DNA of 64,000 nt from Tomocerus qinae (GCA_020055645.1 CM034546.1:46996001-47060000), one strand, 5' to 3'; shown: positions 32,420 through 44,683, numbered from the stretch's first letter. Numbers and translations: made by a program. Notes: generated from the sequence alone by a model not told the origin.

Positions 32420-35100
32420 GCAAATTTAAATGACATATTTTATTCCATTTGTAATGAAATTAAATCGAGAAAGGAGCCATATTATAATTAATTGTGGAGT
32501 ATACAATGCAGTCTGGTGCCGCTTGAAGTCCTAATAATGGTTATTTGATTACACAGTAATAGTTGTTAAATGTTTATGCAAATAAAGTGTTTGTAAATTT
32601 TGCTTCACAACATTTCTTTGCACAATTTAGTACCATCAGACAGATTTATTTCATAATTCTTATCTTTAAAGAAGACAACATTATCCTAATCGTATTTATA
32701 ATAATTTATTATATATTATACTTACAATAATTTTCCATCTGCGCACTGTTATGTTTTATTTATATTATCGACAGGCAATTTGCCCATATTATAATGATTA
32801 CATACATAATAGATACATCAGTTACATAAGCATACTAATGGCACTCATATGCCGACCAACTAACAACTTCATAAATAGTATTTTGATATACCAATCCTCT
32901 CCAATATCTAAACAGTCCATCAGTACTTACCCACCTTTAGGAAATTAGTCCAGCAGAGTTAAAAATAAAAATATACTTTATAATACCAGCACCAATATAA
33001 AGTATATTACTATTGAACAGGGTTGAAGTGAGGCAGAGGTTGCAAAAATGCCGATTGTTTTAATTAGGTTAGGGCCCTCGAAAGGGGGTCGTGGTATCCG
33101 ATGTGTATTTCATGGTTCGATTTTTAAAATGTGCACAACCTCTGCCATACTCCAACCAATATGCAATAGTTTTATAATTAACGCTGTAAATCATTCCGGA
33201 TTTACATTGCATGCCTAATACATGTATGTAAAAATATGTTTTACAATATTTTTTTATAATCCAATAAACTAACAACAAAAATGTCCACCTTAATTTTCTA
33301 TGCGACTTACCAATTTTGGCCAAACAGAGTGGCCCAAAACTCGCTAGACTAAATCTTCCCCACACATTTTCTGATATAAATATGTAATGTTACTACGTTA
33401 ATATTTAATCTTTCCAAAACGTCCCATCTAAAGGAAAACAGTAGTATGAGGTTTAGAAGTATGAAATTTGGTCGGCTGCTTTTCCATGTAATGCTTGTTG
33501 TCCTCCATTGCGCTTCTCAATGGAATTGCAGTGATAATGGAGGACTTTTAAACAACTTGTAAGTGTATTACGTTTAGTATGAGACTGCAGTTGAGAATGA
33601 GTGATAACTTGGCTACCCTGAACTGATCACACCCTCAGTTATTTTAAGTAGCGGAACTGCTTTAAAGGGATGCCTTATCTGTATGTCCGTCCTTAAGTGG
33701 CGGAGATGTTTTATAAGAATTCCCGATCTCTCTGTCCTTCTTTCCGTCCGTCTGTCTGTTAGCAATAGCATGATAACTCATAATAATTAGTTCAAACTAT
33801 TTGAACATAATTTAGAGAGAAAAACTGAGGCAAAGTTAGAAAACAGGCAAAATCCGACAAACTAGCACACATGTTAGTATAGGTCAGCGAGCCGAGCCCC
33901 TGGCCTCCAATAACATTGAACGAGCCGAGCCAGACCCTTAAAAAAATTTCGACCGAGCCGAGCTGGGTTCATGGCTCGGCTCACTGAAAAATCAAGCCAC
34001 TAGTGGTTAAGAAGCCCGTATGTTTAAAATAAAAATGGAGGGAAAATTTTTTAGCTGGCTCGCCGAGACAAGCTTGAGTGCACACTAGCCTAGTTCAAAA
34101 ACTAGAAATTTGCGTCACATTAGTTCTCTACATTGTAGAACGTAGTGAGATAGCTCACTCGAAAGGTTAGGTCAGGTCACGGTTTGGTCATACAGGTGAA
34201 AAAGTTACTGGAAAAATTCAAAATACAATAAAAACATCTTGTAGCGTTGCAAAATCTAATTATCTCGGTTTATTACTTACTATATAGTATGCTCGCCATT
34301 TTCGCGATAGATACATATACTTCTCCTGTTTCTTTCCAAACTGTACAAATGGACGGCATGCACTTTCCAAAAAACAAGAAATAGACATCGAAAATTGACT
34401 GTTCCAGGTACCAATAAATAATAATAAATACCTCGGTTTGGTCTTAAAATGGCAATCACCCATCAGAGTATTATTATGTACTATTATATATCATTACTTA
34501 TAATGTTTTACTTAAAACTTACATAAGAGGGGGACTATTATTATTCACATCCTCACTTATGCATGTTTAAGTACTTTAATAACTATTATCTGTACTAAAT
34601 AATTTTCGCGGATGCCCGCGTTACTTCGTAGATTTGAGTAGATTTGTAAAATATTTAAAAGTAAACAAAAGAACTTCAAAACTAAAACAGACAAACAGTT
34701 GAAATAGTTTTCTAAAAATTCTCTATAAATTCAAACTGGTCGTTTACAGTCCTACTCAAACAAATCTACTCACATACGCAAATATACGACGGTACGGAAG
34801 TATCCCCCTATTGTTCAATAAATCAGGTAAAAGCTTCTAATGTAATATGAAATCCATTTATAGTGCCCCAAAAAGAAGACGCATGAAAATACCTTTGTGA
34901 TACCAATATTTGTTTTCGTAAACAATACAAGCAGAGCACAGTGCATTATTATAGTACATGGCACGAAAGCTAAGACATGAGAATAATGCAAAGGCTGATA
35001 TTATGTCTTTTTAAATTGACCATTGTGGGATCAAGGGTAATGATACAGCTAACAACATCTTGCTAAAAACCCTACTTTTAATCTTTTTTGCCGATATTGA
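32420..35100. other. Spacer between blocks A and B
   Basis: AT-rich, no supported gene. A cluster of GAGCCGAGC words at 33,888-34,000 forms short direct and inverted repeats. Nothing else recognised. Confidence 0.45.
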
Positions 35101-35899
35101 AAGTAGATGACTAGTTCATTCCTTTATTTTCTTAAAACGACACTGATTTAATCATTTTCAAAGACTAATAAATAGCATAGCAAGAAATTTCAAACAAATA
35201 CATACCTTACGACAAAATTTAACAAAAAAAACAGAATTATCAATTCTAAACTAGCCAGCTGCTTTTCTACTACTTTTCCATATGAATAATATGATCATCA
35301 TTTTTGATTGTAATAGGTCAACCAATTTAAAAGCCATTATTGTTAAGAGAAAGTTTTTTCAGTAAATAACATTAGCCCGACATAATTTGCATACTGCATA
35401 CCCCTTTCAAAGCCATACGGATTAAGTGCAACAAACTATCATGATATTAAGTACTAATACACATGCCTACCTTACAAACGTTATTATTGTGTTACAGCTT
35501 AATTGTGTTGAAAACAGGGTTCAGTTTTCGGCCAAACAAGATTTGCCCACCCACCGGGGCAAAAGTACCTAAACTCCACTTTAGCCTACTATATACAGCC
35601 ACCTCTCCATTTTCTCGCCCATAGCCACCTACCCTTCAACCTCAGACTAGTCGAACTCTGGTTAAAAAGCAGTGACGTGCATGACCAGTTCTCAACTGTG
35701 ACTACTGATGCCGATCTGATGTATTAATTGTTCTCGTGTAACATTTACTGATATGGTAATAAGTAAGTATTCTTATTACCATTATTATCAATATTATTAA
35801 TAGTATCATTATTATTGTTAGTATTGTTTTTACTATTATGAATATTAATATTACTATTTATTAATGTTACTATTATTAATAATACTATTATCTATATAG

Positions 35900-36095
35900 T
35901 GTATATTAATATTATTAATGTTACTGCCATTACTAATATTATTAATTTTATTAATATTACTGTTATTGCTAATTTTATTAATATTACTGTTATTACTAAT
36001 ATTATTAATATTACTGTTATTACTAATATTATTAATATTACTGTTATTACTAATATTATTAATATTACTGTTATTACTAATATTATTAATTATTT
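35900..36095. repeat. 27-bp tandem repeat in an AT microsatellite
   Basis: About seven copies of a 27-bp unit (ATTAATATTACTGTTATTAC and following bases) within a longer ATT/TTA microsatellite from about 35,760. The long ORF across it is a by-product of the period being divisible by three. Block A has only a short version near 4,165. Confidence 0.85.
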
Positions 36096-36691
36096 ACTTA
36101 CTATTATTTCTGTTATTTATTATTATTACCTAACTTCATTCACACCGAATGTAACTATAACAAAGGGAAAGTACTGTAATTGGTGAAAGGAAGGATATGA
36201 AGCTTGCCGAGGAATAGTGTAGGAATACTGGTCTGGGCTACAGATCTCAAAAGGTGACAACAGTGAGGAAGATTATATGATATGACATTGCTACAATAAT
36301 ACGTATATGTAAAGAGAGGAACGTCTTTGTGAAGTACGACTAGACTCAGCACAAACAAAATACCTCAGAGTTTAGTAAAGGGGACAATTGAGACCACGCT
36401 TAAAAGTTTGCAACGTGAAGAGAAAATAACTTGTATCCTACAGACGAGAGTTGCGGTGGTTAGCGACTGTGTGAGTTTGAAGTTAGAATTAGTGAGAGGA
36501 GAGATACTTCAACCGAAGCAAAGCGAAGACAGGAAGAATTTCGGAATGCTTCATGTCCACAGGTAAAATAGACATAAGCGTAACTGTTTTGTTGGCACTT
36601 GAACTTTCTAAAATCGGACTTAAAGATTAAATCGGTAATACTACTAAATGCCGAAACTGATGGAGTTTGTGAGTGGATTAATTGATCATTA

Positions 36692-36927
36692 CGTCTGCCT
36701 AATATTACAAGGTAACAAGCCATTTTATCATGACTGCTACAAAGTAACAAACCATTTTATCATGGCTGAGACAAAGTAACAAACCATTTTATCATGGCTG
36801 CGACAATGTAACAAACCTAACTCCTGATACAGTGGTTTGTTACTTTGTCGCGGTCATGATAAAATGGTTTGTTACTTTGTAGCAGTCATGATAAAATGGC
36901 TTGTTACCTTGTAATATTAAGCAGACG
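36692..36927. mobile_element. MITE with long inverted repeats and ATTA flanks
   Basis: 236 bp that fold almost end to end (start CGTCTGCCTAATATTACAAG, end GTAATATTAAGCAGACG), flanked by ATTA at 36,688-36,691 and 36,928-36,931. Each arm holds reiterations of a motif of about 39 bp around AACAAACCATTTTATCATG. Non-coding. Confidence 0.8.
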
Positions 36928-36967
36928 ATTAGCTTGAAGATGTTGCTTTTTATTTGCAGATACTTTT

Positions 36968-37444
36968 TTAAATGTCAATATTTAAGTTCTCCATGGCCTC
37001 CACCATAGATGGGTAACAATGGTGGTAGTGTATGTTCATTTTTTCAATGTCGAAACAACTTATTTCCGCTAATGTCAAGTCAACAGGCAAATTTACTGAT
37101 ACTGAACTGGTGTTGGTAACTGAAAATTGCACTTCGTCTTTGTATTCGTGAGTTATTACATCCGAAAAAATCTGAAGCGAAGGAAAGTATTGCAATTCAC
37201 GATGCCCGACAATTTGTAAGTAACAGTTTTCAGGGAGTTTCACTCGTATCCCGGCGTAAAAAATGCGACATGAATTTGCTAGAACAGTTTCAGCTTCTTT
37301 GAGAATGAGGCGTATACCTTTGACGTTATGGCTGAAGTGTATTTCTGTGTTAGGCGGAGGTCTGCATAAATACACGTCCACCTCATGTACGGGTGGCTGT
37401 TTCTCTCGTTTGAATACCCCTTTGTAATTCATTTTTTTATTCAT
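36968..37444 (-). CDS. dUTPase-fold protein, catalytic aspartate lost (paralog 1B)
   Basis: 158 aa from ATG at 37,444 (a second Met at codon 5 is possible). 'YAGIRVKLP' at residues 64-72 and 'VITHEYKDE' at 96-104 match the dUTPase TGI strand and motif 3, with Thr98 in place of the catalytic Asp; 'LTLAEIS' corresponds to motif 4. It is the block B counterpart of 5,499-5,966, sharing the unusual 'VDVY' start of the domain and the 'EKMNI' C-terminal region. Reading frame conservation across an old duplication suggests selection on the protein. Function unknown. Confidence 0.55.
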   Translation of the reverse strand: MNKKMNYKGVFKREKQPPVHEVDVYLCRPPPNTEIHFSHNVKGIRLILKEAETVLANSCRIFYAGIRVKLPENCYLQIVGHRELQYFPSLQIFSDVITHEYKDEVQFSVTNTSSVSVNLPVDLTLAEISCFDIEKMNIHYHHCYPSMVEAMENLNIDI

Positions 37445-37661
37445 ACTGATTTGTATAGGGAAAATATTTCCAACATGTCACGGTGAGAATTGTTATTGTA
37501 ATCCATCACACCTATTACTACAATGTACACTATGTTTGTGATTCCGAAATTCCAGTATTGGTATTTAATATGATAATTGTTTTCTTCATATTTTTTAGAT
37601 GTTTGGAATTTATGAAAGTCAAAAGTTCATCGTTCATCCAAAGAGTAATTCTTGATCATAG

Positions 37662-37997
37662 CGTCTACTTAACATTATTATGTGATAAGCCACGTTATAA
37701 TACCATGACTGCTGTAACAAGCCATTTAACCATGACCGCTACAATGTACGACAGCGCCAAAGCCAGAAATAATTTCGGGTGGGGCCCAACCAATTATAAT
37801 GTAATAATATATACCATTTTTGGGTTTGAAGCAAAAATTTCTTTATTTTCTTCGATTCCTGAAGGGAGGGGGGCCTTGCTGCGGCTTTGATGTGACAAGC
37901 CACAAAATGACGAGTGATGAGCCAAAATTTTTAAATTGTGGCTGGTCACATTGTTGTATGATGAAATGGTTTGTTACATTGTTTTGTTAACCAGACG
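37662..37997. mobile_element. Second, diverged member of the CGTCTG MITE family
   Basis: Starts CGTCTACTTAACATT and ends TTGTTAACCAGACG, with internal ATGACCGCTACAATG and ATGGTTTGTTACATTG words like the element at 36,692. An inserted G-rich segment around 37,850-37,900 interrupts it. Flanks ATAG and ATAC match only partly. Confidence 0.6.
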
Positions 37998-38050
37998 ATA
38001 CCTTTGTTAATTACCTAAAAAAGTGTATACCTGTGTATGGTATGAACATA

Positions 38051-38180
38051 TCGTCCCTTAAGGAACCATTTAGCCTAAATCCACTTCATTACGAAATAGC
38101 CTAAGCTTCATTTGGCGCTTAGACTACTTCGTACAAGAAACGAAAAGTGGATTTAGGCTAAATGGTTCCTTAAGGGACGA
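38051..38180. mobile_element. 130-bp foldback element with perfect 36-bp arms
   Basis: Arms start TCGTCCCTTAAGGAACC and are exact reverse complements over 36 bases (38,051-38,086 and 38,145-38,180). The middle contains a second, imperfect inverted repeat. No clear target duplication. Confidence 0.8.
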
Positions 38181-38266
38181 AATGTAGTACACAATGTTTT
38201 ATACAGTTTAATATCTCACGAATGCTAATTTTTAGTTTTAATCGACGTCGTTTAAACAGTGTCTGT

Positions 38267-38662
38267 TCAAAAAGGATGATAATGATAGTGGATATTCATT
38301 CGATGACCGTAGATACAGGATAGCTTTGCCACACCGAAACCAACGGGTAAAATTAATGTGTCAGCGCTAGTGTTGGTAACATGTATTTTGAGTTCATTTC
38401 GGTACTTTCGAGTTATAACATCTGTGAGTAGATTAAGCGACGGGCATCTTAGCATATCTATACAAGGGCTTAGTTTGAAAGAGACATTCACTGGAACTTT
38501 AATACGGATCCCAGGGTAGAAAGTGTGTAGGGAGTTGGCTGGGATTAATGTTGGCTCTACTATCGTGAACTTTAGGCCTTTCGTGTGGTAATTATAAATA
38601 ATACTGTCATCCTGTAGTTCACCATTTACGAACACATCCACATTGTGCACTATTGGAAACAT
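38267..38662 (-). CDS. dUTPase-fold protein, catalytic aspartate lost (paralog 2B)
   Basis: 131 aa from ATG. 'GIRIKVP' at 51-57, 'VITRKYRNE' at 82-90 and 'GFGVAKLS' near 108-115 correspond to the dUTPase TGI strand, motif 3 and motif 4. Thr84 replaces the catalytic Asp and Pro50 replaces Thr of TGI. It is the counterpart of 6,552-6,962, ending in the same His/Tyr-rich 'HRMNIHYHY'. It lies about 820 bp upstream of paralog 1B on the same strand, separated by two small transposons. Same uncertainty as the other paralogs about origin and role. Confidence 0.55.
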   Translation of the reverse strand: MFPIVHNVDVFVNGELQDDSIIYNYHTKGLKFTIVEPTLIPANSLHTFYPGIRIKVPVNVSFKLSPCIDMLRCPSLNLLTDVITRKYRNELKIHVTNTSADTLILPVGFGVAKLSCIYGHRMNIHYHYHPF

Positions 38663-40110
38663 GAGTCCATTCTATGAATTAATCTGTTCATCAAATTTTT
38701 ATATAGCTTGTGGAATTGTTATTTGAGATAAAATCTTGGATATTTAATTGTAGGCTAATGTTAAATTACTTTTGCATAAGAAATCATATTGTAATTTAAA
38801 GTAGGTACTAAATATTGTTGAGGAGATTTTATTATATATTTTTATGATTACGTAGTTTGGAAATTGTTTAGCTTGCAAGGGGCACACTGAGACAAATATC
38901 ATAAACTGAATGTTTGCTTACGATAACTTCAAATTAAGTGCATTAAGTTTCCACGGAAGTTAATTTTATTATAACGGAAACTACTGTTGAGATAGCATCC
39001 GATTATGTCAATGGATACGTCACCAAATAACTCCCACTCAACTCACTTCTGAAGACTTCTCAACTCTGTATCTCAACTCGCCTCCACTATGCTCACTCCA
39101 CCACACTCAAGGGAATATAGTGGATCTGAAATTCAACAGGTCGTTTCCTTGTTGTTCCTTTTCTCCTAAATCAAACAGTTTACATTGTATTATACTAACA
39201 AATAATATCTATTAACTATACCATACCACGGCAAAGTCCATTCTTGGCCACATTAAAAGCTTTAGGCACTTGGCTATGCTATATGGGGAGCTGTGATAAA
39301 ATTTTATTTCTAGTGGCAGTGGTGAAAATTTTGACAACAGCCTTACACAACTATATTTACCATCATGAATGTTTCTCAAGAAAATTTATGAACGTGATAA
39401 TAAGTTAATCGTAACTAACACACAACATGGGTGAGCCTTAATGGATGAAAGGATTTAATTTTAAAAATTGAGATTCTCAAGTTATTGAGAAAAGGCGGGC
39501 CATGAATGAGTATAATAATATTATGATGTGTATTTATAGCAAGTATAATGCTTATACAAAACTAGATGTGTGTTGTTGTGTGGGTTGAAGACTGAACAGT
39601 AATACAAATCTGAAAATGTTTTTAGTAATTTATCCATTAAGGACGGGTTGGAAAGGAACATAATAATAATAGATTTGTTTTCCTACTCCGGCTGATCAAG
39701 GATGATTGAAATTATGTAATTGTTCGGTGATCAATAATAATTGGTTATTAGATGAAATGGATGGACTAATAGAACTAGGAATATGTACACATTGAAACAA
39801 TCCATTTCCTGGTACAATCTTAGTAGATGCAGAGTACTGACTGCACTAAATTGACAGTACATCATCTAATCTAAATAATAATTATGTTTGAATCTAAAGA
39901 TACATTCTTGTTAAATATTATTCCCAGCAAAGGCCTAGTCTCAAAGAATAATAATCTAACTTAATCAAACAAAATCCTAAATAAGACGGTAGGATTTATT
40001 TTAGCTGTTGCGATTTTAATCTCTGAATTTTAGTTTTCCAAGTTCCAACATTGAAATTTTTTTCTAAATAATGAATCCAAATTTTAATCCTTAACACTTC
40101 CACATCCAAG

Positions 40111-41868
40111 TGTGGTACAATTGTACCACAACGGCTTTATTTTCCTTTATCTCCGTTGTTTTCAACCGAATTACATCCAGCTTTCAGGTACCTGTCAGGA
40201 ATATTGTTTTACAATTTTTAAAAATATTTTGAGGTCATTTTGAAGATTTTTTCAATTTTTTATGACTGAAAAACTAAGGCGAAGTCATCGCTAACATGGC
40301 AGTATCCAATGTGGTACAATTGTACCACAAAGAAGGTTTCTTATCTGGGGTGGTACAATTGTACCACACTTGGATACTGCCATGTATGCTAGAATAAATG
40401 GTCAATAATTTGTAAATTAATACAATTAATGCAATGCAATTAAGCAAATGAATTTTCTATAGTCGACTATAGGCCGACAATATTCAAATTAAATTTTAAT
40501 CATCGACTATAAGCCGAGAATATTCAAATTAAATTTTAATCATCGACTATAAGACGACAGAATTCAAATTAATTTATACCTTCGACTATAAGTCGATGGA
40601 ATGCATATTAAAATGTAATCGCCGAATATAAGCCGACGAAATGTAAATTAATCTCCAAGCATCGACGATTAGCCGAAATAATGCAAATTAATCTGTAAGC
40701 ATCGAGTATAAACCGACAGAATGTATATTACATTGTAATCATCAACTTTAAGCCGACGGAATGAATATTAAATTGTAATCACCGACTATAAGCTGAGGGA
40801 ATGTAAATTAATATGTAAGCATCGAATATAAACCGAAAGAATGCAAAATAATCTGTAAGCATTGACTATAATCCGATAGAATGTGTATTAAGAAGTAATC
40901 ATCGACTATAATCCGATAGAATGTGTATTAAGAAGTAATCATCGACTATAATCCGACAGAATGTATATTAAAATGTAATCATCGACTATAATCCGACAGA
41001 ATGTATATTAATTTGTAATCATCGACTATAAGCCGAGGGAATGCGTATTAAATTGTAAGCATTGACTATGTACGACAGAATGTATTATACATTTTAATCA
41101 TCGACTATTAGCCGAAAGAATTAAAATTAATCTGTAAGCATCGACTCTTAGCCGAAATAATGCAAATTAATCTGTAAGCATCGACTATTAGCCGAAATGG
41201 TGCAAATTAATCTGTAAGCATCGACTATTCGCCGAAAGATTGCAAATTAATCCGCAAGCATCTACTATAAGCCGACGGAATGCATATTAAATAGTAATCC
41301 CCGACTATAAGCTGACGGAATGCATACTAAATAGTATCCACCGACTATAAGCCGACGGAATGTATAATACATTTTAATCATCGACTATATAATGCAAATT
41401 AATCTGTAAGCATCGACTATAGGCCGATGGATTGTATAGTAAATTGTAATCATCGACTATAAGCTGTCAGATTGTATATTAAAATATAATCATCGACTAT
41501 AAGCCGTCAGATTGTATATTAAATTGTAATCATTGATTATAAACCGACAGACTGCATTTTAAATTGTAATCATCGATGATAACCCGTCCGAATGCAACTT
41601 AATTTGTTATTTTCGACTATTAACCGTCGGAAACCTAAATTAATTGTTATCGTCTACTATACGCTGAACGGTTGAATGTATCCCTGTGTGGTACAAATGT
41701 ACCACATTGGGTTTTGCTATGTGGTACAATTGTACCACACTTGGATTTTGCCATGTTAGCAAGAGTAGGGCCTTAACCATTGGTTTGGCCACAAGTATAA
41801 AAACACGAAACCTTGTGTGGTACAATTGTACCACACTTGGATACTGCTGCGTGGTACAATTGTACCAC
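40111..41868. repeat. Seven copies of the GTGGTACAATTGTACCAC palindrome
   Basis: 18-20-bp palindromes at 40,111-40,130, 40,310-40,329, 40,350-40,367, 41,687-41,706 (one centre mismatch), 41,720-41,739, 41,816-41,835 and 41,851-41,868. Several are followed by ACTTGGAT. They cluster at both ends of the TTAA element and are absent from its satellite core. Confidence 0.92.
40463..41650. repeat. Tandem satellite, period about 40 bp, about 29 units
   Basis: Degenerate units of the type TCGACTATAAGCCGACGGAA plus an AT-rich half ending TAATCA or TAAGCA. Neighbouring units differ by several bases, so this is an old array carried inside the TTAA element. Confidence 0.88.
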
Positions 41869-42011
41869 ACTTGGTAGTCCGCGGAAGTTTTTAGGCTTGG
41901 ATGTGGAAGTGTTAAAACTTGAAGTAAATATCTATCCTGTTTTTTATTTGGACATGCTTAGTAAGGAATGAAATCATTCTCAATTTTGAAAGATGGTTCT
42001 CTTTGGGTAAA

Positions 42012-42818
42012 GTGAGTATCTGCACTTACATTTGTATTCGGTATGCCATTCCTCTGTTCAATTTCCTCTACTCTCCTAGCATCGTACGTGTAGAGTAGTG
42101 GTTAACTCACCTGCGGCCTTAACAGGAAGTGCTTCGTTCAATTCGAAGTCCTACGTGCGATTAACCACCTAATTTCCCTATCTCTGATTTGATTAGTTCT
42201 TCGTATCTTAATTCCCATTTCCAAAATAACTACCTCTGAGTTTTTTAGGCTATTTTTGACTCATTTTAGACAAAATAAGCCAAAATTTTTCGCGCTACGC
42301 GCGAATATGCCTAATATATATAGTCTTATCATATCATTGCCCCCTCCGAAATCGACTTCTAAATACGGTACTGGTCAACACACCATAAGTATCCGAAATT
42401 GGCCCAACAAACGACATGAAGGAGGACACAAAAGAAATTGCTGATGTTATTGGAAATTTAATTATACAAATGCCGATATGTATGTAAAAGCAGTGGTTTT
42501 TTGTATCTTTTAGTTACCATTGTAAACAGAAATAAACAGAGTCCCTTTTTAGGTAAAAGAGAGAGGTGGCATTATTGCATTATAATTAGTTTTAAGTTCA
42601 ATTAATTTTAAAATTTATATTACTACTACATGTGACCCATTAGTAAAATTGCTAACCAGAAATAAAATTTTTATTAAGGGCGGCATTTTCTATTTTGCAC
42701 TGGGCGGCATTTAACCTATGGACGGCCCTGAATCACTACTCTACACATACGATGTTAGGACACCAGAGGAAATTGGACAGAGCCATGCAAATGTGAAATG
42801 GGTATTCACATCATGATC
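42012..42818. mobile_element. Inverted-repeat element of about 0.8 kb, composite
   Basis: Imperfect inverted arms: CAATTTCCTCTACTCTCC with CATCGTACGTGTAGAGTAGT near 42,060-42,098, and the reverse-oriented match near 42,733-42,780, with weaker similarity extending outward. The centre holds a TTTTTCGCGCTACGCGCGAA hairpin near 42,284, like the one in the MITE at 25.4 kb, suggesting a nested insertion. No target duplication identified. Confidence 0.5.
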
Positions 42819-43519
42819 TTACATCATGGTAATAATGTTCTTATACCTACTTTATTTACCTTGTCAGTTGCAACTACAATAATTTCGGTTTCCAATACAA
42901 TACGAGATACGATTTATTTAGAAAATAAAGATTTTGAATAAGTTACTCCCGAATTTAAGTAAATCGTGAATGTGTTTTACTACCTAATTGTTTCAGGTAG
43001 TGCTAGTACTTAGTATAGTATCCAGTAAATGAGCACAGTAAAATATGATTTAACATAAGTGAAGAAGATAGTAGGTGTAAAGATAGCTAAAGTTAAGGAA
43101 AGAGATTAGTGGAAAGGTCGATTTACTAATGCAAGCAGAACAAGAAGATGGCAATGATAAAGGATGGAAATAGGCAAGACGAAAGTGACACCCGAGCATT
43201 TAGTTTACTATAGGTTAAAAGAGTGGATCAGAAGTAAGATGGCTACGCTATTAAATTTTGGCATCGATATGATTGTTTCACTTCCACGTGCATATGTGTA
43301 CTATTTTGTTCGTATGTACGTATACAACATGATAGATTTCGAGAAAAAACTTTCTATTTAAACCTTAAATAATAATAATCTGAATAGTTGCATGCCTTAT
43401 ATTATTGTGCATTATAGGCATGAGTATAGTGAAAAGTGATTACATGTGCATGATTACTAATGATTAGTGATGCAAGTAGATAACATCTATTTAATTCTCA
43501 TTACAATACTACATTACTA

Positions 43520-43701
43520 TCTGGTCGAATTAAAAACGGCCGTCATACCGTTAGCTTTATGAGTACTATACGTAAAATTATTCACTATTCACCAACACAA
43601 GCATTGACGCCGTAGTCATAGTTATAATGAATATTATAGTACTTAACTAACCGTAAAACGGCCGTTTATGTCATATGGAATTGATTTTTAACTCGACCAG
43701 A
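43520..43701. mobile_element. 182-bp MITE with TA flanks
   Basis: Ends TCTGGTCGAATTAAAAA and TTTTTAACTCGACCAGA (one mismatch), flanked by TA on both sides, as for Tc1/mariner-type insertions. An internal ACGGCCGT motif repeats inverted near each end. Confidence 0.75.
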
Positions 43702-44683
43702 TAATACGTTCTTACTATTGCATTAAGAATTAATTGTGAAAAGCAGTGAACAGGATTTTCATGCAAAGAATATACGTATACACATTTTTGTCTCCAACAA
43801 TAATGTAGTGTTTTATTTATATCATGTATTTAGGTTCATTTACATACTATTTGAGTCTACAAAACTAATAAGCACGTCACAATAATCACGATATAAGAAA
43901 AACGTATAGCAAAATGCCCAAAATGTTCATTTTGACATAACTAGAAGTTTAATATTTAGGTAAGTAAAGAATAACTTTAAAGCTTGAAAAATTGATAAAT
44001 ACATGAAACATATTATAATATAGAATTTTGAAAATCACTAGAGCTAAGTCAATCCACAAATATCAGTTTATTTATGTATGTGTATTTGTATTGTATAGAT
44101 AAACTCGTCTACTTATAAATAAGCTACCTAAATACCTAGTTGAGAAGAAGCGATTGAATATTAGAGAGACATGAAGACATGATTCAGGTAGCATCAAGAC
44201 ATTCTAAGAGTATGTGCATGGGCATGCAAAGGAAATGCCGAAATGTTGTTTGTAATCTAATTACCGACATCTGCGAACTCAAAATGAGATCAAGCATCAC
44301 TGAGAGACGTTTTAACAATAGGTAATTTAGTTGTGACTTTCAAGTAGTAGAGAAACTCTACAAGAGAAACCTCTAAAACATTCTTTGTATGTCAGAGCCT
44401 GGACCTAAATGATCACAAGAGGCGAAAGGTTAATAACGTACCAGGAAGAAGATCCAGGTTAAAGTTGAAATCAATAAGGCGCATCGTGTGCACGAGAAGA
44501 TACCAATAAAATGATAGAGTTGAAGGAATGTTCCGCGATTCGGATGTCCACATAGTTAACATTGATTAGATTGGAAACGGGAAAAAGCAATTTTCACGGT
44601 GGGATTTCAGTTGGGTCTTTTTACTGTTGAGCTAAAGCAACACAAACTATATTTGGGTTGGAAAATGTTCTCTGAGCCTGCTA

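Larger units (their letters stand above)
3590..32420. repeat. Segmental duplication block A, interrupted by the Penelope-like cluster
   Basis: Ordered patches match block B (35.1-52.4 kb) in the same orientation. Examples are the CACTGATTTAAT patch at 3,658 and 35,146, the dUTPase-like gene pairs, the 7.7-kb and 39.26-kb patches, the exon at 25.9 and 45.06 kb, the GTAAGT splice-donor patch at 26.81 and 46.95 kb, and the TTGGGAGGAG patch at 30.7 and 50.6 kb. Divergence is substantial, with many substitutions and indels, so the duplication is much older than the retroelement insertion. Edges are approximate. Confidence 0.8.
40091..41915. mobile_element. TTAA-flanked non-autonomous element with palindromes and satellite core
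   Basis: TTAA at 40,091-40,094 and 41,912-41,915 bound perfect 16-bp inverted repeats CACTTCCACATCCAAG and CTTGGATGTGGAAGTG. TTAA duplication is the hallmark of piggyBac-type insertion, so mobilisation by such a transposase is likely, though no transposase is encoded. Inside are three palindromes on the left, four on the right and a 1.2-kb tandem array between them. Confidence 0.82.

Noticed and set aside
35899-36186. ORF of 95 codons with repeated 9-residue motif
   Set aside because: Produced by a 27-bp microsatellite-like repeat with no stop; the block A counterpart has no such ORF.
40463-41650. CRISPR-like array of regular repeats
   Set aside because: The units are contiguous, degenerate over their whole length and have no unique spacers; the sequence is eukaryotic satellite.
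41640-41877. Overlapping ORFs on both strands with repeated WYNCTT/VVQLYHT peptides
   Set aside because: They are translations of the GTGGTACAATTGTACCAC palindromes, which read the same on both strands.
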